DNA from: Clostridiales bacterium
Lineage (GTDB): Bacteria > Bacillota > Clostridia > Lachnospirales > Lachnospiraceae
NCBI GenBank assembly: GCA_021203365.1
Contig: JAJQBI010000030.1
Location: 62,001 to 126,000, forward strand
Reading direction: 5' to 3'
DNA: 64,000 bases
Shown here: positions 16,946 to 26,865 of the stretch, one piece after another
How the letters are laid out: each line of letters starts with the position of its first letter
Numbering within the stretch: position 1 is the stretch's first letter
Position numbers and translations under genes: made by a program
Notes under the pieces: generated by a model
What the model was told of the DNA's origin: nothing
Seen by the model: the letters and a program-made list of their open reading frames with translations, nothing else
The model's database searches: none

Positions 16946-17809
16946 CTACAAAAGCCTGTCAATCAGATCTATGAGATAAAATTCCTCTTTGGGATTCCCC
17001 ACAAACAGGGTTCCCTGCTTCTGTCCCTCTATAATCTTGTGAATCACATGAAAATCCGCTCCGTTGGCGATGACCATGTCCGTCCCCGCCGCCGTGGCAA
17101 TCCGGGCAGCAGTAAGCTTGGTGGCCATGCCTCCGGTTCCCACGCTGCTTCCTGTGGACTCCCTGGCCATATTCTGGAAACGGCTGTCCAGGTTCTCCAC
17201 CACATCCACAAACTCCGCCTGGGGATTGGCGTTGGGGTCGTCGGTAAACAGCCCGTCGATGTCGGAGAGCAGGATCAGAAGATCCGCCCCGATCAGCGCC
17301 GCCACCACAGCGGAAAGGGTATCATTGTCCCCGAACTTTAAAAGAGACTGCAGCTCATAGGTGGAAATCGAGTCATTTTCATTGACGATGGGAATCACAC
17401 CCATGGAAAGCAGCTGACTGAAGGTGTTCTGCGCATTCCTGCGGTTCACATTGTTCACCATGGTATTCTTGGTCATCAGGATCTGTGCCGCGGTCTGGTT
17501 GTATTCCCCGAAAAGCTTCTGATAGATCATCATAAGCCTGGCCTGTCCAACCGCCGCGCAGGCCTGAATCTTCTCAAGCTCCTTCGGCCTCCCGCCCAGG
17601 CCCAGGGCCGCAGATCCCACAGCCACCGCGCCGGAGGATACCAGCACCACATCCTTTCCCTGATTGTGCAGGTCACTTAACTCCCGGACCAGAACCTCCA
17701 TCTTGCGAAGGTTCAGCCTTCCGGTCTCCGGATGGGTCAGAGAGGAAGAGCCGATTTTCAGCACAATCCGTTTCTTGTCTCTGAGCCTTTCCCGATCGTT
17801 TCTGTCCAT
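16946..17809 (-). CDS. proB: Glutamate 5-kinase
   Basis: Catalyses ATP-dependent phosphorylation of glutamate, the first step of proline synthesis. The amino-acid kinase domain is complete over 287 residues: VLKIGSSSLT near the start, VLVSSGAVAVGSAALGL (about 58-75), NENDSIST (substrate loop) and FGDNDTLSAVVAALIGADLL. The C-terminal PUA domain found in many ProB proteins is absent, giving the short form common in Clostridia. No proA partner lies nearby in this window, so the pathway is split on the chromosome. Confidence 0.93.
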   Translation of the reverse strand: MDRNDRERLRDKKRIVLKIGSSSLTHPETGRLNLRKMEVLVRELSDLHNQGKDVVLVSSGAVAVGSAALGLGGRPKELEKIQACAAVGQARLMMIYQKLFGEYNQTAAQILMTKNTMVNNVNRRNAQNTFSQLLSMGVIPIVNENDSISTYELQSLLKFGDNDTLSAVVAALIGADLLILLSDIDGLFTDDPNANPQAEFVDVVENLDSRFQNMARESTGSSVGTGGMATKLTAARIATAAGTDMVIANGADFHVIHKIIEGQKQGTLFVGNPKEEFYLIDLIDRLL

Positions 17810-17972
17810 TTTTATTCATTCTCCGTCTTTTCTCTGTCTTTTTTCAATATACACTATTTTTTTTCATCCGTCCATGGTTTTAAAACGTGGTCGAAAAAGT
17901 TTCACATTTCTTTCACAGGGATAACATGCCTTTCCGAATCCCGCCCTTTTCCCGGGAAAGTGGCGAAAAACC

Positions 17973-18467
17973 TCACCGGGTGATTCCAAGAGCTTCCAGG
18001 GCCTGCCTCTGCCGGGCCTCCATCACTTGGGCCTCCTCCGGCGTCATGTGATCATATCCCAGCAGATGAAGCATGCTGTGAGCCACCAGAAAACAGTATT
18101 CCCGTTTTACACTGTGCCCGTACTCTTTTGCCTGAGCGCGGACCTTTTCCATGGAAATCATGATATCCCCCAGAAGCAGCTCCCCCGTATCCAGGTCAAA
18201 GCAGGCGTCCTCCTCCCCGATGACCTGATATCCGGCCGGCTCCTCAAAGGGTATCATGGGAAAGGAAAGTACATCGGTGGGAGCGTCTATTCCCCGGAAT
18301 TCCCGGTTGACGCTGTGGATTTCCTGATTGTCTGTAATCACCAGGCTCACCTGAGCCTCGTAAGGGCATTCCTCCATCTCCAGAACCTTTTCCGCCACTT
18401 CCCGGGCCAGTGCGTCAAAATCCAGTTCCGGCTCCGGGTCTGTGTGCAATTCAAGCTGCAGGGTCAT
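17973..18467 (-). CDS. ybeY: Endoribonuclease YbeY (16S rRNA maturation)
   Basis: YbeY (164 residues) is a zinc-dependent RNase needed for 16S rRNA 3' end processing and ribosome quality control. The metal motif is present as HSMLHLLGYDH (about residues 131-141), the usual HGxLHLxGYDH with Ser in place of Gly. Upstream lie VSLVITDNQEIHSVNREFR and the PTDVLSFP motif, both conserved. It starts inside the last codon of phoH (4-base ATGA overlap), the standard phoH-ybeY arrangement. Confidence 0.95.
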   Translation of the reverse strand: MTLQLELHTDPEPELDFDALAREVAEKVLEMEECPYEAQVSLVITDNQEIHSVNREFRGIDAPTDVLSFPMIPFEEPAGYQVIGEEDACFDLDTGELLLGDIMISMEKVRAQAKEYGHSVKREYCFLVAHSMLHLLGYDHMTPEEAQVMEARQRQALEALGITR

Positions 18468-19486
18468 CGTCTGTACTCCCTTCTGCCGGGCGCCGTCTGC
18501 CTGCGGGGCCTGGGCTCCGGCTTCTGCGTTTTCTCATACTCCTCATAGGCCTGTACAATCTGCTGCACCAGGGGGTGGCGGACCACGTCCTTACTGGTGA
18601 GATGACAGACTCCAATGTCTTCGATTTTTCGCAGGACCTTCAGTGCCACATCCAGACCGGACACCGCGTCCTTTGGCAGATCCTTCTGGGAGGTATCGCC
18701 GGTGATCACAACTCTGGAGCCAAAGCCGATGCGGGTGAGAAACATTTTCATCTGGGCGGGGGTGGTATTCTGCGCCTCGTCCAGTATAATAAAGGCATTG
18801 TCCAGGGTCCGGCCCCGCATATAGGCCAGAGGGGCCACCTCGATCAGCCCTCTCTCCGTATTTTTCGCAAAGCTGTCCGCGCCCATAATCTGATACAGGG
18901 CGTCATACAAAGGGCGCAGGTACGGATCCACCTTGCTCTGCAGATCCCCGGGCAGAAAGCCCAGTCTCTCTCCCGCCTCAATGGCCGGCCGGGTCAGAAT
19001 AATCCGGCTGACCTCCTCGTTTCGAAAGGCAGTCACCGCCATGGCCATGGCCAGGTAGGTTTTCCCTGTGCCGGCCGGGCCCACGCCAAATACAATCATT
19101 TTTTTCCGGATCTGGTCCACATATTCCTTCTGTCCCAGGGTTTTGGGGCGGACAGGCTTTCCCTGAATGGTATTGCAGATCCGATCCTGGTCTATTTCAG
19201 CCAGAAGGTCCTCCTGATCCTCCATGGCCAGGGAAAGGGCATAATTCACATTCTGCTCTGTGACGGTATCTCCCCTTCTGGCCAGAGCCTCCAGCTCCTC
19301 CACAATCTTTTTCGCATGGGAGGCGCTGCGCTCATTCCCAAGGATTTTCAGGACCCCGTCCCGAAAAATCATGGTCACATGCAGGGTTCGCTCAATTCGC
19401 TTCAGATGCTCATCGAACTGGCCGAACACATTCCCCTGCAGATCCGCAGGAACCTCCGTCCGTAATTCAATCACACTGCCGGTCAT
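18464..19486 (-). CDS. phoH: PhoH family ATPase
   Basis: PhoH-like P-loop ATPase (340 residues from ATG 19486), a family tied to RNA metabolism and often encoded with ybeY. Walker A is GPAGTGKTYLA and Walker B is AFIILDEAQN, followed by TRIGFGSRVVITGD. An N-terminal KH-like region is seen at about 20-90. The C-terminus is basic (RPRRQTAPGRREYRR). The start at 19486 has AAAGGA upstream; a longer frame to 19549 would nearly reach yqfD and does not resemble the family. It forms one unit with yqfC, yqfD and ybeY. Confidence 0.93.
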   Translation of the reverse strand: MTGSVIELRTEVPADLQGNVFGQFDEHLKRIERTLHVTMIFRDGVLKILGNERSASHAKKIVEELEALARRGDTVTEQNVNYALSLAMEDQEDLLAEIDQDRICNTIQGKPVRPKTLGQKEYVDQIRKKMIVFGVGPAGTGKTYLAMAMAVTAFRNEEVSRIILTRPAIEAGERLGFLPGDLQSKVDPYLRPLYDALYQIMGADSFAKNTERGLIEVAPLAYMRGRTLDNAFIILDEAQNTTPAQMKMFLTRIGFGSRVVITGDTSQKDLPKDAVSGLDVALKVLRKIEDIGVCHLTSKDVVRHPLVQQIVQAYEEYEKTQKPEPRPRRQTAPGRREYRR

Positions 19487-19561
19487 GCTGTGCTGATTCC
19501 TTTCCGCAATTCCGGAGCCTTTCCGCCGGCGAGTTCCCCGGCAGGGCATCCGTTCTGCTGT

Positions 19562-20770
19562 TTACATATCCTCTTCCTGCTCCACATACTCCACGGGAGT
19601 CTCTGTCCCGGTCTTCTCGATCACGGTCAGAGTTCCCCGGCTTTCGCAGGACGTAAAGCCAACCTTTATTGTAACATTATTTTCGGAGATTTGAACCCCC
19701 TTTTCCATTAAATTCTCCTCAAATTCCATGAGATGCCGGGCCGCCCGCTCTCTGGCCTCCTCCTGCGTACAGGTAAAGCTCTGTGTCTCACAGCTCTGCG
19801 TGGCGGCCACCCCCAGAAGCACAGGCAGATAAAAATTCTCCGTAAGCCGAAGGGGATACACCTCCACCGTGCGCTTCTGGTTTCCCTTTCGCGTTCCAAA
19901 CAGCTCCAGCCTCCAGGGACCGGCCTGGAGAAAAATTCCCCGGCGTATCTGCCCGGTCCCCACTTCCTCTTCCATGGTCCGGGAAAATTCGTAGTAATAG
20001 GGTATGGAATAACGGACATAAATATCCGCGTCCGCGTGCACATATTCTGAACGGTATACCTCCTGATCGTCATTTCGCAGATCCAGCCTGCCAAGGACAA
20101 GAAGGTCTCCCGCCTGAACGGAATCCCCCGCCATTACCTTCGGAACCCCTGTGCGGGTGACAATGCTTACAACGGTGCCGGCTATATCTGCCGAAAGGTT
20201 ACAGGGTTCCTCCTCCTCCGCCGTTTCGGTAAGCTCCACTCCCTCCTGAATGGTGAAAATCAGACGTGTCCCCTGTATCTTTACGGAAACCCAGGTGATC
20301 TCTGAATATTCCTCCCGCACCAGAGCCGCCAGGGAAGAGGCGTCCACCCGGCTTTTGGCCATGCCGTGAACAATTCCCTGCTCCTTCAGAAATTCCAGAA
20401 TTTCCCCGGTGGAATTCATCTGATTTCCCTCGATATGAATATTCCAGACCCGGGAGGAAAGAAAAAGCGTAAGTCCCGCGGCAAGCGCCATTCCCACAAA
20501 AAAAGCCTTTCTCTTTTTATTCCGGTAAAAAAAGAAAGGACAGCCGTGTTTTTCTTTCAGATGAATATGTACCCCCGTCTTGCCCCGCAGCGGGCGAAGG
20601 CGGAAAAAATCGGCGATGGATACGCAGCCTTCCAGCCCCCCGTTCTCTGTCCTCTCCAGGCCCTCCATGGAAATTCCCCGTCCTCTGCAGAGATTCAGGA
20701 AGCGGTCGCTCTCCCCGCCCCATACACAGATTTTTACATAACCCAAAAGCCAGCGGAAAAATCTCTCCAT
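19562..20770 (-). CDS. yqfD: Sporulation protein YqfD
   Basis: YqfD (402 residues from ATG 20770) is a sporulation membrane protein needed in the mother cell under sigma-E in Bacillus. Features are an N-terminal domain with LLGYVKICVWGGES, one membrane helix at about 90-112 after KKRKAFFVG, and a long extracytoplasmic part with GIVHGMAKSRVD and ISVKIQGT-like strands. The gene starts 2 bases after the yqfC stop, so the pair is co-expressed. Its presence supports a spore-forming host. A longer upstream frame exists but overlaps yqfC and is not family-like. Confidence 0.9.
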   Translation of the reverse strand: MERFFRWLLGYVKICVWGGESDRFLNLCRGRGISMEGLERTENGGLEGCVSIADFFRLRPLRGKTGVHIHLKEKHGCPFFFYRNKKRKAFFVGMALAAGLTLFLSSRVWNIHIEGNQMNSTGEILEFLKEQGIVHGMAKSRVDASSLAALVREEYSEITWVSVKIQGTRLIFTIQEGVELTETAEEEEPCNLSADIAGTVVSIVTRTGVPKVMAGDSVQAGDLLVLGRLDLRNDDQEVYRSEYVHADADIYVRYSIPYYYEFSRTMEEEVGTGQIRRGIFLQAGPWRLELFGTRKGNQKRTVEVYPLRLTENFYLPVLLGVAATQSCETQSFTCTQEEARERAARHLMEFEENLMEKGVQISENNVTIKVGFTSCESRGTLTVIEKTGTETPVEYVEQEEDM

Positions 20771-20772
20771 TT

Positions 20773-21051
20773 TTACCGCCTTTCCATCTGGATTCCGGAA
20801 ATACGCCCTCCGATCTCCAGCTCCGCAGGCGTGTACCAGGGAATCCGCAGCTCCTTTCCCCGGATCCTCAGCCGGCCCCCGGGGATGGAAAGAACGATTT
20901 CTTCCCGGGTATAACACAAAAGGCCGCGATAGTTCTCCACCACCGCCTTTGTCCGGCCGGTAAGCGTGACGATCGCGTCCCCGCGGGCAAGATCCCCTGG
21001 CAGTTCCAGCGCCTGGATCACGCTTTCCTTCCCTCTCTCTCTCTTATTCAA
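20773..21051 (-). CDS. yqfC: Sporulation protein YqfC
   Basis: Small beta-rich sporulation protein of 92 residues, the usual partner of YqfD and controlled by sigma-E in Bacillus. Family stretches include DAIVTLTGRTKAVVENYRGL, EEIVLSIPGGRLRIRG and LRIPWYTPAELEIGGRI. Length is normal. It is first in the yqfC-yqfD-phoH-ybeY series. Confidence 0.92.
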   Translation of the reverse strand: MNKRERGKESVIQALELPGDLARGDAIVTLTGRTKAVVENYRGLLCYTREEIVLSIPGGRLRIRGKELRIPWYTPAELEIGGRISGIQMERR

Positions 21052-21085
21052 TTAAAGCCCTCCGGTCCTGACTGATTGGAACAGT

Positions 21086-21150
21086 GAAAAATGAATACCG
21101 ACAAAGGCATCTGCATTCACATATTCTCTGGTCCCATGTATCATCCTATG
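21086..21150. repeat. Decayed copy of the TGATAC intergenic element (copy 5)
   Basis: Plus-strand words ATGAATACCGA, GCATCTGCATTCA and TGGTCCCATGTATCATCCTA match the element at 735-805 in the same order, although several hairpin arms no longer pair. It lies in the spacer between yqfC and the DUF2284 gene. Confidence 0.6.
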
Positions 21151-21185
21151 CCGGAAGGCTCCTTCCTATGTATGGATTTTCATTC

Positions 21186-21740
21186 TCAGCGGCAGAGAAT
21201 CATGGAAAACCACAAAACCGTTCCGCCTCCCAGGTTGTATTCCATTCCCTCTCTCTCCGCCAGCTCCTGCACAACCACGCCATGACTTTCCAGGCAGGGA
21301 TGCATGTGCTCCGGATGCCGGCAGGGCTTTCCCTGGGGCCAGGTACAGTTCTCACAGATCTCGCAGGATTCGGTGGAGAGAATGAAAATCTCAAACCCCT
21401 CCTCCCGCAGAAATCGGCCCAGGGCATTGGTTATATTCTCATGGGCCATCCGGGTGGACAGCAGCTCCTTCATATTCAGGAAATCCGTAACTTCCGCCAC
21501 ACTGGTAAACAAAATGGCCTCCGGATAGCTGCGGATCCGTGCTTCACACTCCGAAAGACTGCCCACCGCCGGCGGGCAGGCCCAGGTGCTTCCGTAGCGC
21601 TCACATTCTTCCTTACAGATCATCCGCACCCGCTCCTCCACAGCAATGGTGGCAGTGTCCAGAATCCGGTATTCATATATGGGATACTGAGCGATAAATT
21701 CCTCCAGCCGCCCGGTATCCAGTTTTTTTTCTTTACTCAT
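21186..21740 (-). CDS. DUF2284 metal-binding protein
   Basis: Cysteine-rich 184-residue protein of the DUF2284 family, predicted to bind metal. Cysteines occur at CKEECERYGSTWACPP (about 57-73) and CEICENCTWPQGKPCRHP (about 128-145), then MHPCLES. The family is common in anaerobes and is thought to relate to iron-sulfur or corrinoid chemistry, but no reaction is established. It is probably cytoplasmic. It stands alone between yqfC and the NYN gene, with a short upstream spacer. Confidence 0.85.
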   Translation of the reverse strand: MSKEKKLDTGRLEEFIAQYPIYEYRILDTATIAVEERVRMICKEECERYGSTWACPPAVGSLSECEARIRSYPEAILFTSVAEVTDFLNMKELLSTRMAHENITNALGRFLREEGFEIFILSTESCEICENCTWPQGKPCRHPEHMHPCLESHGVVVQELAEREGMEYNLGGGTVLWFSMILCR

Positions 21741-21797
21741 CTCTCATCCGCGGCTTTCTCATCCAGAACAGGAAGCCTCATGGAGGCGTCCCGGTAT

Positions 21798-22577
21798 TTA
21801 CTGTTTCTTCTCCTTCACCCGGAAATAAATCTGCTTGTGCCCGCTTCCGGTGGGGATTTTACAGGTTTCATAATCTCCCAGGGACTTGATAAAGGGTGTC
21901 AGTTTAGAGTATCCGTAATTACGCACATCAAAATCCGGAAGTCTCTTTCCCAGCTGATCCCCCAGCTGCCCGGAGGACAGAAGGCCCTCCTCGTCGGAAA
22001 ACTTCTCCATGATGGCATGAATGGTCTTTCGCACGGTCTTCAGGTCCTTGTTCTTTGCCCCGGCCTCCGGTTTGGCGGGGACCGTCTTCTTTACCTCTGC
22101 GGCCGGGCTTTCTAGAGATTCCTCTTCTTCCTTCTGCTGATTGCTGTACAGAAGATCCAGATATTTAAACTGGTTGCAGGCAGAGATAAAAGGCTTTGGG
22201 GTTTTTTCCTCCCCCATGCCCATGACCTGCATCCCGGACTCCCGCAGCCGGGCGGCCAGCCTGGTAAAATCGCTGTCTGAGGATACGATGCAGTACCCGT
22301 CCACATTGCCGGAATACAGAATGTCCATGGCGTCAATGATCATGGCGGAGTCCGTAGCGTTCTTTCCCGTAGTGTAGCTGTACTGCTGAATGGGGATAAT
22401 GGAATCCTCCAGAAGGACATTTTTCCACGAGGCAAGCCGCGGACTGGTCCAGTCCCCGTAAATTCTTTTGTAAGTGGCGATCCCGATGTTGGAAACCTCA
22501 TCCAGGATAATTTTGATATATTTGTCCGATACATTATCCGCGTCGATAAGTATGGCAATTCGAAGCTCGTTGTCCAT
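21798..22577 (-). CDS. NYN-domain RNase-like protein with OST-HTH/LOTUS domain
   Basis: Protein of 259 residues. The N-terminal NYN (PIN-like) nuclease fold has its acidic residues in ILIDADNVS, TDSAMIIDAMDIL and VSSDSDFTRLAARLRESG. A charged linker (about 150-178) leads to a C-terminal OST-HTH/LOTUS RNA-binding domain (about 180-255), with LGKRLPDFDVRNYGYSKL. Such proteins are putative RNases acting on structured RNA; the natural target is unknown. It sits just downstream of rlmH. Confidence 0.88.
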   Translation of the reverse strand: MDNELRIAILIDADNVSDKYIKIILDEVSNIGIATYKRIYGDWTSPRLASWKNVLLEDSIIPIQQYSYTTGKNATDSAMIIDAMDILYSGNVDGYCIVSSDSDFTRLAARLRESGMQVMGMGEEKTPKPFISACNQFKYLDLLYSNQQKEEEESLESPAAEVKKTVPAKPEAGAKNKDLKTVRKTIHAIMEKFSDEEGLLSSGQLGDQLGKRLPDFDVRNYGYSKLTPFIKSLGDYETCKIPTGSGHKQIYFRVKEKKQ

Positions 22578-22591
22578 GTTTTCTTTCCTTT

Positions 22592-23071
22592 TTATTTGTG
22601 ATAGGGTGCCCCCGCGTTGATACGGCAGCCGCGGTAAATCTGCTCCAGGAGAATCACCCGCATCAGAGGATGGGGAAAGGTCATCCTGGAAAAGCTCAGA
22701 CGCCAGTCGGCCCGCTCCAGCACCTCCCGGCTAAGTCCCAGAGAGCCGCCGATAATAAATGCAATGTGGCTGACACCCTCCACGGCCATCCGGTCCAGCC
22801 GGGCCGCCAGCTGCTCCGAAGAAATCATCTCTCCTTCTATAGCCAGGGCAACCACATAGGCATCCTCCCGGAGAAGCTTCAGAATCCGCTCTCCCTCCCG
22901 GCGAAGGATCTGCTCCCGGGCCGCCGGACCGATCCCGTCCGGCGTCTTCTCATCCGCCACCTCCCGGATCTCCAGCTTACAGTAGGCGCCGAGGCGCCGG
23001 CTGTACTCCGCGATGGCCTCCCGGAGAAATTTTTCTTTTATTTTTCCAACGGCAATTACTGTGATTCTCAA
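22592..23071 (-). CDS. rlmH: 23S rRNA (pseudouridine-1915-N3) methyltransferase RlmH
   Basis: RlmH methylates pseudouridine 1915 in helix 69 of 23S rRNA using SAM. The SPOUT methyltransferase core is visible as FIIGGSLGLSREVLERADW, then LSFSRMTFPHPLMRVILLEQIYR. I choose the TTG at 23071: GGAGGA lies at ideal distance before it, and it gives 159 residues, the usual length. A longer frame from TTG 23086 would place the ribosome site inside the gene. It lies 18 bases after the ftsK-type gene stop. Confidence 0.95.
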   Translation of the reverse strand: MRITVIAVGKIKEKFLREAIAEYSRRLGAYCKLEIREVADEKTPDGIGPAAREQILRREGERILKLLREDAYVVALAIEGEMISSEQLAARLDRMAVEGVSHIAFIIGGSLGLSREVLERADWRLSFSRMTFPHPLMRVILLEQIYRGCRINAGAPYHK

Positions 23072-23089
23072 GTGTCCTCCGTTCAATTC

Positions 23090-25753
23090 TCAGTGGTCTT
23101 CCATATAAGCCTGAAACTCCTCCGCAGTCATCAGCACCTTCCGGGGTTTGGTGCCCTCCTCCGGGCCCACCACGCCCGCGTCACACAGCTGATCCATGAT
23201 CCGGGCCGCCCGGTTAAAGCCCACCTTGAACATCCGCTGAAGCATTCCGATGGAAGCCTTTTCTTTTTCGATAATAAATTTGCCGGCTTCCTCAAAGTAC
23301 ACGTCCCGCTCCTCTGTGCCAGAACCCGGGGAAAGGATTCCGGAGTTCATCTGGCTCTCAATCTGAGGGCTGTACTCTGCCGCAGGATTCCGGTCCGCCA
23401 GAAAACGCACAATCTGACTGACCTCCTCATCTGAGACAAGGGCGCCCTGCAGCCGGGCCGGCTTGGGATATCCCTGGGGATAAAAGAGCATATCGCCCTT
23501 TCCCAGAAGCTTTTCCGCCCCGTTCATGTCCAGAATGGTCCTGGAATCCACGCCGGAGGACACGGCAAAAGCAATGCGGGAGGGCATATTCGCCTTAATC
23601 AGGCCGGTGATTACATTTACAGAAGGGCGCTGGGTGGCAATGATCAGGTGGATCCCCGCGGCTCTGGCCAGCTGGGCCAGGCGGCAGATGGCGTCCTCCA
23701 CCTCCCCCGGCGCCACCATCATCAGGTCCGCCAGCTCGTCCACAATGATGACAATCTGGGGCATCCTCGCCGGAGGCTCCTCCCCTTCGGGAGTTTCCAG
23801 GGTCTCGATTTTTTTCCGGTACTCATTCACATTCCGGACTCCGTACTGGGCAAAGGTATTGTACCGGTTTGTCATCTCCGATACGGCCCAGTTTAAGGCG
23901 CCGGCCGCCTTCTTCGGGTCCGTGACCACAGGAATGAGAAGATGGGGGATTCCGTTGTAAACGCTGAGCTCCACCACCTTGGGGTCGATCATGATCAGCT
24001 TCACCTCATCCGGTCTGGCCTTATACAGAATGCTGATGATCAGAGTATTGATACAGACGGATTTTCCCGAACCGGTAGCTCCCGCAATGAGCAGATGGGG
24101 CATCTTTGCGATATCCGCCACAATGGGCTTTCCCTCAATATTCTTGCCCACCGCAAAGGAAACCTTTGATTTGGCCTCCTTAAACTCCCTGGATTCCAGC
24201 AGATCCCGGAGAAGAACCGGGCTGTACTCTTTATTGGGCACCTCGATCCCCACCGCGGCCTTGCCCGGGATGGGCGCCTCGATCCGGATGTCCGGCGTGG
24301 CCAGATTCAGCTTGATGTCATCCGCCAGACTGACGATCCGGCTGACCTTCACCCCCACTTCCGGCTGCAGCTCATACTGGGTAACCGTAGGTCCGCAGCA
24401 GATATTGGTGACTGTCACATTCACCCCGAAGCTGTGCAGGGTATCCTGCAGCTTCTGGGCGGTTTTTCGAAGATACTCATCGGAATCTCCCCGGGTTTTC
24501 CCGCTTCCGCGCTTTAAAAGCTTCAGATCGGGAAAGCGGTATTCCTTCTCCGTCTCCCGGCTGTCGATCTCGTGCTGTATATTGCGGATTCCGCCCTCAA
24601 TATCCTTCTGGGAGGATCTGGGATTCTTCACGGAACCTCTGGTCTTTTCCCCGGGGGCGGCTTCCTTTTCCTCCCCGCTCTTTTTTTTCTCCGGCGAATC
24701 TTCCACGGAAACGGTAAAAAACTCTTCCTCTTCCGGCTCCGGAGCCGGTTTTTCCCGGTGAATATGGAATTCCATCTGTCCGTTTCCGCTCTCCCCGGTC
24801 TCGAAGGTCAGCACATCGCCGGTTCCCTCCGCAGCTGTCTTCCCGGACGGAGACTTCTTCTCCGGTTCTTTTCCGGGCCGCAGAGTGATCTGCTCAAAGG
24901 TATCCTCTCCCCAGGCTGTTTTTCCCCCGGTTTTTTTACGGCTTCCGGAATTCGTCTTCCGGGATTTTGCGGTTCGCTTCCCGCCCTTTGCGGATTCCTT
25001 CCCGCTTTCGGCCGCAAGAGCCTCCTCCTCTGCCTCGATGGCTTCCTCAAGTCTGCGGATCTTCTCCGCCCGGCGTTCCTCCCGTTTTTTGCGCTTCTGC
25101 CGGCTCTTCAGCTCTCTCATCTTATCCCGGTCTGACCGGCCTTCCTCGTAGACGTCGTGGCTGTCCCTGGCCATTCCCGCAAGCCCGTCCGCGATCCGGT
25201 TCAGAAAGCCGAAAAAAGACCGCTGGGTGAGAATGATCAGACATACCATCATCACCATGACCAGAATCACATAGGCGCCCACCGTTCCGAAGGCCGAGAT
25301 GGTGGAAATGCACAGGGCTCCTCCGATGACGCCTCCGCCGGTGTGATAATTTGATGACATGGCAAAATAGTCCGAAAAGGTAGAGCTCTTCTGGTATCCT
25401 GCGGTGAGAAGCTGAAGCAGGCCGCACATGCAGGCAAAAAAAACAATCCCCGCCGCCACCTTCTTATAGGCCAGCGGGTTCGTGTGGTTGGATATGAGGA
25501 AGGCTGCCGCAATAAAAAGAAGGACCGGAAAAGCGTAAGCCATCAGGCCCATAACTCCAAAGCATGCCTTACTGATCGTATTTCCCACAATTCCCCCCAT
25601 TCCAAAATCACTGGCCATGAGAATAATGCAGGCAGCAAGTATAATCAGAAGAATAATATCATTCTGAAAGGAGGCCGCGTTCCCGGAGGAAGCCCCGGAT
25701 TTCTTCCGGGTGCTGGTTTTTTTTCTGTTTTTACCGGATTTTGAAGCTGCCAT
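23090..25753 (-). CDS. FtsK/SpoIIIE-type DNA translocase
   Basis: Membrane-anchored DNA pump (887 residues from ATG 25753) that moves chromosome DNA through the division or sporulation septum. Four to five membrane helices span about 20-170. A highly charged linker (about 190-400) follows, then the RecA-like motor with Walker [13 protein letters not shown] and Walker [14 protein letters not shown], and [16 protein letters not shown]-terminal gamma winged helix with [13 protein letters not shown] should read DNA polarity sequences. The ATG at 25753 has AAAGGGGTG upstream; the ATG at 25774 is the alternative. Whether it is the FtsK or the SpoIIIE paralogue is not clear. Confidence 0.93.
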   Translation of the reverse strand: MAASKSGKNRKKTSTRKKSGASSGNAASFQNDIILLIILAACIILMASDFGMGGIVGNTISKACFGVMGLMAYAFPVLLFIAAAFLISNHTNPLAYKKVAAGIVFFACMCGLLQLLTAGYQKSSTFSDYFAMSSNYHTGGGVIGGALCISTISAFGTVGAYVILVMVMMVCLIILTQRSFFGFLNRIADGLAGMARDSHDVYEEGRSDRDKMRELKSRQKRKKREERRAEKIRRLEEAIEAEEEALAAESGKESAKGGKRTAKSRKTNSGSRKKTGGKTAWGEDTFEQITLRPGKEPEKKSPSGKTAAEGTGDVLTFETGESGNGQMEFHIHREKPAPEPEEEEFFTVSVEDSPEKKKSGEEKEAAPGEKTRGSVKNPRSSQKDIEGGIRNIQHEIDSRETEKEYRFPDLKLLKRGSGKTRGDSDEYLRKTAQKLQDTLHSFGVNVTVTNICCGPTVTQYELQPEVGVKVSRIVSLADDIKLNLATPDIRIEAPIPGKAAVGIEVPNKEYSPVLLRDLLESREFKEAKSKVSFAVGKNIEGKPIVADIAKMPHLLIAGATGSGKSVCINTLIISILYKARPDEVKLIMIDPKVVELSVYNGIPHLLIPVVTDPKKAAGALNWAVSEMTNRYNTFAQYGVRNVNEYRKKIETLETPEGEEPPARMPQIVIIVDELADLMMVAPGEVEDAICRLAQLARAAGIHLIIATQRPSVNVITGLIKANMPSRIAFAVSSGVDSRTILDMNGAEKLLGKGDMLFYPQGYPKPARLQGALVSDEEVSQIVRFLADRNPAAEYSPQIESQMNSGILSPGSGTEERDVYFEEAGKFIIEKEKASIGMLQRMFKVGFNRAARIMDQLCDAGVVGPEEGTKPRKVLMTAEEFQAYMEDH

Positions 25754-25783
25754 TTCCGGCTCACCCCTTTCCATCTGTGTTCC

Positions 25784-26659
25784 TTATATAAAGTTTACGG
25801 CCAGTGAAAAAATTCCCGCGAGAAAAGAATAGGCCGCAAAGTATCTGTATTTCACATTCTGTGTCAGACGCAGCATAAAGCGTATAACCAGACATCCCAC
25901 AACACCGGCGGCAATCGTTCCCAGGATATAGGTCAGCCCAAGAACCGGCGTCATTCTCACGGAGATAAACTGGGGCACCTCCACAAAGAAAGCGCCCAGA
26001 ATCGCGGGGACACAGAGAAGATAGGAATATTTCACCGCGAATTTCCGGCCAAAGCCGCAGAAAAGAGCGGTGCTTATGGTCAGCGCGCTTCTGGAAAGTC
26101 CGGGGAAGACAGAAAGGCCCTGGCAGATCCCGATCCACATGGCATCCCCATAGCCGGCTTCCCTCGGAAGCTTCTCTCCGCCCGCTCCACTGACGTCTGC
26201 CACCAGAAGAACAATTCCGGTGAGAAGGGCGCCGATTCCCGGAATCAGGGGAGACGCGGCCGCCTTCACCACAAGACGGCGGGAAACATAGCCCAGCAGC
26301 ATGGTCGGAAGAAAGGAGACAAGAAGCAGAGCGGTAAGCTTCCTCCAGGTTCCCTGCACAACTTTGGCATAGCTTAACTCCTCCCCGGTTCTCCGGTTAT
26401 AAATGGCAAGGTAAATATTTCCCACCACATCCAGAAGCATGCCCAGAAGCTCTGTGAGGATCCGGAACAGATCCTTGCGGAAAATCATGACAATCGCCGC
26501 CAGAGTCCCCATATGGAGCATGGTCTCAAACAGAACTCCAAAGCCCCGGGTAATCCCCAGCACATCCTCCGCCGTACAAATATGCCCGAAGCTGCTCACC
26601 GGCAGAAATTCGGTAATCCCCTGTATAATCCCAAGAAAAATCGCAATAATCGCTGACAT
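25784..26659 (-). CDS. uppP: Undecaprenyl-diphosphatase
   Basis: Integral membrane enzyme (291 residues) that dephosphorylates undecaprenyl pyrophosphate so the lipid carrier can be reused in wall synthesis; loss or gain affects bacitracin tolerance. The first signature GIIQGITEFLPVSSFGH is at residues 8-24, and the second, PGLSRSALTIS, is at about 184-194. About eight hydrophobic segments span the rest. A sigma-A promoter lies at 26742-26770. Confidence 0.95.
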   Translation of the reverse strand: MSAIIAIFLGIIQGITEFLPVSSFGHICTAEDVLGITRGFGVLFETMLHMGTLAAIVMIFRKDLFRILTELLGMLLDVVGNIYLAIYNRRTGEELSYAKVVQGTWRKLTALLLVSFLPTMLLGYVSRRLVVKAAASPLIPGIGALLTGIVLLVADVSGAGGEKLPREAGYGDAMWIGICQGLSVFPGLSRSALTISTALFCGFGRKFAVKYSYLLCVPAILGAFFVEVPQFISVRMTPVLGLTYILGTIAAGVVGCLVIRFMLRLTQNVKYRYFAAYSFLAGIFSLAVNFI

Positions 26660-26741
26660 AACCGCAGTTCCTTATCTGTTTGTATTTCCGCGGACCGCAA
26701 AAGCCCGGCCGGACAGCCAAAACACACATTCGGCTCTCAAC

Positions 26742-26770
26742 AGTATAGCACAGATTTTTCCCGATGACAA
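26742..26770 (-). promoter_or_regulatory. Sigma-A promoter of uppP
   Basis: On the minus strand a TTGTCA box, 17 bases, and TATACT, about 85 bases before the uppP start. The spacing is ideal. It lies divergent to the ldh gene. Confidence 0.75.
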
Positions 26771-26865
26771 TCATGGAAACACGGCCTTTTCTTTTTGCCC
26801 CGGATATAGTAAGATAGCTCTGGCGGCCTCTGGCCGCTGTCAGAAAAAGAAAGGAATAAAAGGCC

